From: Alphaproteobacteria bacterium
GTDB taxonomy: Bacteria; Pseudomonadota; Alphaproteobacteria; Rickettsiales; VGDC01
Length of the DNA: 11,617 nucleotides
Direction of reading: 5' to 3'
Assembly: GCA_016869895.1 (NCBI GenBank)
Contig: VGDC01000024.1
Location: 1-11,617 of the forward strand
The notes below the pieces were generated by a model. The model did not search any database, was not told where the DNA came from, and was given only the letters and a program-made list of their open reading frames with translations. The position numbers and the translations under genes are program-made. Shown piece by piece: positions 6,981-11,617 of this stretch. The number at the start of each line of letters is the position of its first letter. Position 1 is the stretch's first letter.

Positions 6981-9387
6981 CCTCTTCCATGCGTTTCACA
7001 CGTTCCATATAGACTGGCAGCCACTTATCCGCGTCATTCGTGCCCAATTCTTCCAGAATCCTATCCAGCAAACGCACAGTTCTCGCATTGCCGGAGAGCA
7101 CGCTGACCACATCGCCCATACCCGAAAGGTCGATACGCGCGACAACCACGTCCTTCCCCTGCTTCACCAAGAAGAATCGGCTTCCGGGATCGGTGGTCTT
7201 GAGGAGGTTATATTCGCGGTCGCTGATCATGAACGCGTTCTTATAGCTATCGGTCGCCTTGGGGTTCGGCAGGAATATCTGGGTAGCCGTCTGCTGAATC
7301 AGCGTGTCACTGATGTCAGACCCCGTGGCATCTTCAACCGACTGCGTAGCAAATACGACCATCGCATTGAGTTTACGCAAGGTTTTCAACCAGTCTTTGA
7401 TGCGGCTGGCGAAGAAGGGATTGTCGATAAGTGCCCATGCCTCGTCGAGTACGATGATGGTCGGCGTGCCATCCAACGCCATCTGAATTTGATGGAAAAG
7501 ATAGAGTAACACCGGCACGAGGCTGTTCTTATCCGCCAGAACCTTGCCCATCTCGAAACCGAAGGTATTGGATGTGGTGAAATCGACGCCATCCTCATAG
7601 TTGTCGAACAGACCCGCATAACGGCCACCGCTGTGCCACATGCGCAGACGACCAGCCATAGAACCCGGACCTTCAAGACCCAAGAACGGTGCGATGTTGC
7701 GCAGGATGCGGTCTTGCTTGGCCAGTTTGTAGTTACCGGTGATGGCTTCGTTCACCAGCAACTGGTCATCCGCCGTGAAGATTTCGCCGTTTACCGTGAC
7801 GAGTGACTTCAGCCACTCCCCAAGGAATGTACGGTTCTCCATAGTATCCGGCAACTGCAACGGATTGAAATGGCAATGCTCGCCCGGTTCGATGATGTGA
7901 TACTGGCCGTTCAACGCGCGGATGAAGATGTCCGCACCGCGGTCCTTATCGAAATAGAACATGCGGCAGCGGCTCTTCTGCGCTTGCACGCAGAGGAAGT
8001 TCATGAGCACCGTCTTACCCGCACCGGTAGGACCGATGATGGTAGTGTGCCCCACATCACGCAGATGGAAATTGAAGAAATACGGTGTGCCTGAGCTGGT
8101 ATCGAATACCGTGATCGCATCGCCCCAGTGGTTGTTGCGGATGCGCCCCACCGGATAGTTATGCATCGAAGAGAACCCGGCAAGGTTCATCGTGTTGATC
8201 ATCGAGCCGCGACCGATGTAATCCATATTACCCGGCAGCTGCGCCCAATAAGCCGCCTCCATGAACAATTTCTCGCGGACAGGGTTGATGCCCACGTTCA
8301 CCAGTTCGGAAATCGCCTGTGAAATCGTGTCCTCAAGGCCACCCATCGAATCATCGATGCACAGCACCGTCAAATGATGCGCGCCAAAAGCCACATGGCC
8401 GGACATGGTCATGTCCAGCGCTTCGCTGATTTCCGCCACCTGCGAAACCGCAACGTCCTCGGATTGAATCAACTTACGTTGCTGACGCTGCATCGATTCG
8501 ATGTTCGTCTGGCGGTTCTGGAACAGATAGGATTGGGAAATGATGAATTCAAAAGGCAGCTGCAAGAACGCATCAAGCAACCCCGCCGCTGTGGCTGCGG
8601 AATATTCGCGGATGGTCACGATGCCCGCATAACGACGATTTGTCGGCCCACGGATTTCGATGGCACGCTTGCCGAAATAGAGGCGACGGGTGGGAAGAAT
8701 ATGCGATGCATCCAGCGTCGGCACCAGAATCGGCTGGGTCGCGCCGCCATTCACCAAAGCGCCGAGGAATTCCAAAGGCTCGGAGAATGCACCGACATCG
8801 GTCTCATTAATAGTCAGGACGCGCGGTGCATAATCACGCAAACTGGTCACCACGCGGCTGACGACCTCAAGAAGCTCTTTGTGAGCCTCCTTCATGCCCT
8901 CTTCCTGCGCTCCTTTATCCGCCGCATCCATCAGCTTTTTCGAGAAATGCTCAAGCTTCGCAGCGCCCTTGGTATCCGCTTTACGCAGGATGGTCACATA
9001 CAAGTCGTTACCGAAGGAGTTGCGCGAGTGATGCTTGCGATACCACAGGTTATTCACATAATCCGCGAATCCGGGGGGCATGGTGCCACCGGGAAATTTG
9101 CTCTGGCGACGGCGAATCGTGTGGAAATATAAAGCGAAGTTACCTGATGCCATTGACTTGAACAGCGAATTGCGGACCATCTTCTTCATGTCCACGTCTT
9201 CATCATCAGCCGTCTCGAACGAGAATCCTTCCACTTTCACGACCTGAAGAATCTCTTTCTTCTTGGTCATGATGGTTTCGCTATCCCAATGGCAATAATA
9301 CGGGATGAAATGCGCCATCGGCACTTCGTAATCCGAAATATGCGCTTTAGTCGTCTTGCGTTTATTGAACTTGGCTTTTTTCAGCAT
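6949..9387 (-). CDS. virB4: VirB4, T4SS ATPase
   Basis: VirB4 is the large conserved ATPase at the cytoplasmic base of type IV secretion systems, powering assembly and substrate transfer. The N-terminal half (to about residue 425) is the CagE/TrbE/VirB4 type, with HISDYEVPMAHFIPY at 16-30. The C-terminal RecA-like domain has Walker A GPTGAGKTV at 452-460, Walker B IIVLDEAW at 644-651 with the catalytic Glu649, and FATQS at 679-683. At 812 aa it is full length and all key residues are present. Its ATG overlaps the virB3 stop by one base (TGATG) and no Shine-Dalgarno is visible in the preceding 20 nt, which points to coupled re-initiation after virB3. The 3' end overlaps virB6-1 by 32 nt. The order virB3–virB4–virB6 is the standard Rickettsiales-type block. 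Confidence 0.97.
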   Translation of the reverse strand: MLKKAKFNKRKTTKAHISDYEVPMAHFIPYYCHWDSETIMTKKKEILQVVKVEGFSFETADDEDVDMKKMVRNSLFKSMASGNFALYFHTIRRRQSKFPGGTMPPGFADYVNNLWYRKHHSRNSFGNDLYVTILRKADTKGAAKLEHFSKKLMDAADKGAQEEGMKEAHKELLEVVSRVVTSLRDYAPRVLTINETDVGAFSEPLEFLGALVNGGATQPILVPTLDASHILPTRRLYFGKRAIEIRGPTNRRYAGIVTIREYSAATAAGLLDAFLQLPFEFIISQSYLFQNRQTNIESMQRQQRKLIQSEDVAVSQVAEISEALDMTMSGHVAFGAHHLTVLCIDDSMGGLEDTISQAISELVNVGINPVREKLFMEAAYWAQLPGNMDYIGRGSMINTMNLAGFSSMHNYPVGRIRNNHWGDAITVFDTSSGTPYFFNFHLRDVGHTTIIGPTGAGKTVLMNFLCVQAQKSRCRMFYFDKDRGADIFIRALNGQYHIIEPGEHCHFNPLQLPDTMENRTFLGEWLKSLVTVNGEIFTADDQLLVNEAITGNYKLAKQDRILRNIAPFLGLEGPGSMAGRLRMWHSGGRYAGLFDNYEDGVDFTTSNTFGFEMGKVLADKNSLVPVLLYLFHQIQMALDGTPTIIVLDEAWALIDNPFFASRIKDWLKTLRKLNAMVVFATQSVEDATGSDISDTLIQQTATQIFLPNPKATDSYKNAFMISDREYNLLKTTDPGSRFFLVKQGKDVVVARIDLSGMGDVVSVLSGNARTVRLLDRILEELGTNDADKWLPVYMERVKRMEEDDAAANKKNA

Positions 9388-9701
9388 CAGAATAAATCAT
9401 ACGAGTTGGTGAAACCATGGTAGGTGCGGACCTTTGATACAGGCGCAAGCTTCCATGTTTTGGCGGATTTGATCATGAGCAGTTCGATTGCGCGCGGCTC
9501 TTTCATGCATATGAGATAGCCAATCGCATGCACCAGAGGCGCGCAAAGGAAAAGGATTTTGAAGTCGGAGGTGTTGATGAACATCACGAGATTGATGACG
9601 GAGTTCAACACGAAGAACATGTAGCTCACGCCCATGATCATTGCTGGTCGCGTCAAACCCTGGAACAGGGGATCCGCTTGAAGATGTCCGCTTTCAGCCA
9701 T
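9387..9701 (-). CDS. virB3: VirB3, T4SS inner-membrane protein
   Basis: A 104-residue protein with the VirB3 hallmark DPLFQGLTRP at residues 10-19 followed by two hydrophobic segments (about 20-43 and 47-66) and a hydrophilic C-terminus ending in NSYDLF. VirB3 is an inner-membrane partner of VirB4; in some systems the two are fused, but here they are separate and share one base. An AGGTGG lies 6 nt before the ATG, the clearest ribosome site in the vir block, fitting the first gene of the operon. It follows ftsY on the same strand after a 195-bp AT-rich gap that holds a possible promoter. Confidence 0.94.
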   Translation of the reverse strand: MAESGHLQADPLFQGLTRPAMIMGVSYMFFVLNSVINLVMFINTSDFKILFLCAPLVHAIGYLICMKEPRAIELLMIKSAKTWKLAPVSKVRTYHGFTNSYDLF

Positions 9702-9728
9702 ACCAGCCCACCTTTTTGTATGACAACA

Positions 9729-9757
9729 CCGACACAGGGACGAAATCCACGTGTCGG
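9729..9757 (-). promoter_or_regulatory. Stem-loop in the virB3 leader
   Basis: A perfect 7-bp stem (CCGACAC at 9729-9735 with GTGTCGG at 9751-9757), a symmetric 2x2 internal loop, then a 3-bp inner stem (9738-9740 with 9746-9748) and a 5-nt loop. It ends about 12 nt before the virB3 ribosome site. No U-run follows in the sense direction, so it is not a terminator. It may protect the mRNA or bind a regulator. Confidence 0.45.
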
Positions 9758-9777
9758 AAATGATTATTAATTACGTT

Positions 9778-9806
9778 ACCATAAAGAGATTACAGATTTT
9801 TTACAA
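9778..9806 (-). promoter_or_regulatory. virB3: Possible vir operon promoter upstream of virB3
   Basis: On the minus strand TTGTAA (9801-9806) and TATGGT (9778-9783) are separated by exactly 17 nt, each matching the sigma-70 consensus at 4 of 6 positions, in an AT-rich setting. Transcription would start near 9771 and give a leader of about 70 nt that contains the 9729-9757 stem-loop. The elements are embedded in the 9780-9819 inverted repeat, which would suit repressor control. Proposed from pattern only. Confidence 0.4.
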
Positions 9807-9819
9807 TCCTCTCTTTATG
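9780..9819. repeat. Perfect 10-bp inverted repeat overlapping the possible vir promoter
   Basis: CATAAAGAGA at 9780-9789 is the exact reverse complement of TCTCTTTATG at 9810-9819, with a 20-nt AT-rich spacer. No T-tract follows on the minus strand, so it is unlikely to terminate ftsY. The left arm overlaps the proposed -10 box and the proposed -35 box lies in the spacer, as expected of an operator. Confidence 0.5.
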
Positions 9820-9833
9820 ACACGACAATTCCC

Positions 9834-9863
9834 GCTTTGTGAACTCATTTTGAATCACAAAGC
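9834..9863. repeat. Perfect 9-bp inverted repeat after ftsY
   Basis: GCTTTGTGA at 9834-9842 is the exact reverse complement of TCACAAAGC at 9855-9863, with a 12-nt spacer. It begins about 34 nt after the ftsY stop. On the minus strand it is followed by GGGAATTG and not by a U-run, so it is a poor intrinsic terminator. It could stabilise the ftsY 3' end or act as a protein-binding dyad. A short AT palindrome, TAAAATTTTA, lies between it and ftsY (9876-9885). Confidence 0.5.
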
Positions 9864-9896
9864 TTAGTTTTTAGTTAAAATTTTAGAAAACTTGGT

Positions 9897-10916
9897 TTAG
9901 CCGAGCAGATTGCGTGCGAAATCATGAGCGGAGAAGTCACGTAGGTCTTCGATTCCCTCGCCCACACCGATGGCATGAATGGGCAAGTTGAATTTCTCTG
10001 CCAAAGCCACAACCACGCCGCCTTTGGCCGTTCCATCCAGTTTCGTGACAATCAAGCCGCTCACTTGCGCCATAGATTTGAAAGCCTCCACCTGCGCCAA
10101 AGCATTCTGCCCCGTGGTGGCATCTAGCACCTGCACCACTGAATGCGGCGCGTCTGGGTTCAACTTCTGCAAAACCTTGAATATCTTCTGCAATTCCGCC
10201 ATCAGGTTCTGTTTATTGTGCAATCGGCCCGCCGTATCGACGAGCAGAATATCCACACCTTGCGCCACCGCTTCTTCATAAGCGCGGTACACGACGCTAG
10301 CGGGGTCTGCATTCTCCACGCCGGTGACGACTTCGCATCCCACGCGCTCGCCCCAGACCTGTAACTGGCCGACTGCGGCGGCGCGGAAGGTATCCCCCGC
10401 CGCCATCATCACTTTCCAACCGCCATTTTTGAGCAGATTGGCCATCTTGCCGATGGTGGTGGTCTTGCCGTTGCCGTTCACGCCGACGACCAGCATCACA
10501 TGGGGTTTGTGGGCGGGGCTGATGTCCACCTGCTTCGCTACGGGCTCAAGGATAGCAGCCACACGGCTGGCCAATTCCTCTTTCACATCGCCCGGGCTGA
10601 TTTCCTTATCGAACTTACCCTTAGCGAAATCGGCGACGATACGCGATGCCACCTTTGCGCCCAAATCCGCACGGATGAGCAACTCTTCCAGTTCTTCCAA
10701 CGCATCATCATCCAGCTTGCGCTTGGTGAAGATAGAGGTGATGCCTTCGCTTAATTGCCCCGAAGTACGGCTCAGACCATCTTTCAGGCGCGCTGCCCAG
10801 CTTTTCTTTTCAACAGGCTGAATTTTGGGAGCGTCTTCCACAACCGGTTCAACGATTACCGCTTCCGGCTGTTCTACCTTGTCTTCCGTTTTGCTTTTCT
10901 TGAAGAAACGCATCAT
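9897..10916 (-). CDS. ftsY: FtsY, signal recognition particle receptor GTPase
   Basis: FtsY binds the SRP (Ffh) at the inner membrane in a GTP-dependent complex and delivers nascent membrane proteins to the translocon. An acidic, Val/Glu/Pro-rich A region of about 37 residues is short, as in many Alphaproteobacteria. The N domain follows (about 40-130), then the G domain: G1 GVNGNGKTTT at 145-154, DTFRAAA at 175-181, G3 DTAGR at 227-231 and G4 TKLDGTAKGG at 291-300, then GVGEGIEDLRDF to the end. The length of 339 aa is normal and the motifs are intact. The start is an ATGATG pair; the first ATG (10916) overlaps the mtaB stop by 4 nt and has AGGAGT 9 nt upstream, so it is preferred. mtaB–ftsY is a common alphaproteobacterial pair, likely co-transcribed. 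Confidence 0.98.
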   Translation of the reverse strand: MMRFFKKSKTEDKVEQPEAVIVEPVVEDAPKIQPVEKKSWAARLKDGLSRTSGQLSEGITSIFTKRKLDDDALEELEELLIRADLGAKVASRIVADFAKGKFDKEISPGDVKEELASRVAAILEPVAKQVDISPAHKPHVMLVVGVNGNGKTTTIGKMANLLKNGGWKVMMAAGDTFRAAAVGQLQVWGERVGCEVVTGVENADPASVVYRAYEEAVAQGVDILLVDTAGRLHNKQNLMAELQKIFKVLQKLNPDAPHSVVQVLDATTGQNALAQVEAFKSMAQVSGLIVTKLDGTAKGGVVVALAEKFNLPIHAIGVGEGIEDLRDFSAHDFARNLLG

Positions 10917-11617
10917 GCTGCCATGACTCCTATCAATTTATCACCCATAACCCCCGTAGTTCTGGCACGCACAAGGCTGCCGACCGGTTGGTTGGATTCC
11001 AGCTGCACCTGCGCGAAATACTCATTGCGCCCCATGCCGTTCTGCTCAAGCAACACTTCATACTCACGCCCCACCTGCCCTTGCAGGAAGCGGGACACCT
11101 GCGCTTCACCCAGCGCACGCAGCCGCCCCGCGCGTTCCTTGCGAACGGCTTTTTCCACTGATGGCATCCGCGCGGCGGGTGTCCCTTCGCGCTCTGAATA
11201 GGGGAAAACGTGAAGATAGGTGATATCCCCCTCCTCCACCAACCGCAGGGTATTTTGGAACATCTCTTCGGTTTCTGTAGGGAATCCGGTGATGAAATCC
11301 GCCCCCAGCACCATATCCGGCCGCGCCTCCCTCAGCCGCGCGATGAGCTTCAACGCATCCTCGCGCAGATGGCGGCGTTTCATGCGTTTCAAAATCATAT
11401 TGTCACCCGCTTGCAAACTCAGGTGCATGTGCGGCATCAGGCGCGAGTCTTCGGCTATGACGCGGAACAGATCGTCATCCACTTCGATGGCATCGATAGA
11501 GGAAATGCGCAGACGCTTGATTTCGGGGATAGCCGCCAGCAAGCGGCGCGTCATCTGGCCAAGTGTCGGCTGACCGGGCAAATCCGCCCCATAAGCGCTG
11601 ATATCCACGCCCGTCAG
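10913..11617 (-). CDS. mtaB: MtaB, tRNA t6A37 methylthiotransferase (C-terminal part; N-terminus outside window)
   Basis: A radical-SAM enzyme of the MiaB/MtaB family that adds a methylthio group to t6A at position 37 of ANN-decoding tRNAs. The frame is open at the right edge; 234 residues are visible, starting LTGVDISAYGADLPG. The GTG inside it is an internal Val codon and not a start. Family motifs in visible numbering are RISSIDAIEV at 37-46, HLSLQAGD at 65-72, GADFITGFPTETEE at 105-118 and FPYSEREGTPAA at 138-149. A TRAM-type RNA-binding domain follows (about 180-232). The N-terminal domain and the CxxxCxxC cluster lie outside the window. HLSLQAGDNMILKRMKRRH and SEREGTPAA favour MtaB over MiaB, as does the adjacent ftsY. 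The stop overlaps the ftsY start. Confidence 0.93.
   Translation of the reverse strand: MTGVDISAYGADLPGQPTLGQMTRRLLAAIPEIKRLRISSIDAIEVDDDLFRVIAEDSRLMPHMHLSLQAGDNMILKRMKRRHLREDALKLIARLREARPDMVLGADFITGFPTETEEMFQNTLRLVEEGDITYLHVFPYSEREGTPAARMPSVEKAVRKERAGRLRALGEAQVSRFLQGQVGREYEVLLEQNGMGRNEYFAQVQLESNQPVGSLVRARTTGVMGDKLIGVMAA

Noticed and set aside
9834..9863. Intrinsic terminator of ftsY
   Set aside because: The stem is good but the following bases on the coding strand are GGGAATTG with no U-run, so it was listed only as an inverted repeat.
9834..9863. CRP/FNR-type site, from TGTGA...TCACA
   Set aside because: The half-sites are separated by 12 nt and not the 6 nt of a CRP site, so the geometry does not fit.
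10913..11608. A complete 231-residue gene starting at the GTG at 11608
   Set aside because: The frame continues to the window edge with LTG before that Val, matching the LTGVDIS motif inside MtaB, so the GTG is internal and the gene is partial.

Overview
The window looks like part of an alphaproteobacterial chromosome of moderate to fairly high GC (judged by eye, not computed). The evidence is the mtaB–ftsY pair, a VirB-type (P-type) type IV secretion cluster in the order virB3–virB4–virB6–virB6–virB6, and a conserved alphaproteobacterial hypothetical protein at the left edge. The virB order, the very large VirB6 paralogues and the separate VirB3 and VirB4 match the scattered 'rvh/vir' layout of Rickettsiales. 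The base composition is far richer in GC than classical Rickettsia, so a free-living, predatory or environmental alphaproteobacterium outside the reduced-genome Rickettsiaceae is more likely. That placement is inference.

Left to right: the 3' part of a plus-strand conserved gene (1-501) ends at a perfect hairpin terminator (521-550). This terminator also serves the minus-strand genes that converge on it. Everything to its right is on the minus strand. In transcription order, starting at the right edge, these are: the C-terminal 234 residues of mtaB (tRNA t6A37 methylthiotransferase), ftsY (SRP receptor GTPase), a 195-bp AT-rich gap with three perfect inverted repeats and a possible promoter, virB3, virB4, three tandem long virB6 paralogues, a 92-bp gap with a possible promoter, and a 48-residue lipoprotein that may be a VirB7 analogue.

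The virB genes form one tightly packed unit with overlaps of 1, 32 and 4 nt and one 2-nt gap. virB4 has no visible Shine-Dalgarno sequence of its own and overlaps virB3 as TGATG. Together they would supply the inner-membrane platform and one ATPase of a secretion or conjugation channel. VirB8, VirB9, VirB10, VirB11 and VirD4 are not in the window and must be encoded elsewhere if the machine is complete. The most unusual content is the trio of VirB6 proteins of 670-695 residues. Each has a predicted signal peptide and a different extra domain: a Cys-rich loop of about 300 residues in the first, a Gly/Lys-rich C-terminal tail in the second, and an N-terminal domain of about 200 residues in the third. 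I see no RNA genes, CRISPR arrays, insertion sequences or prophage genes.
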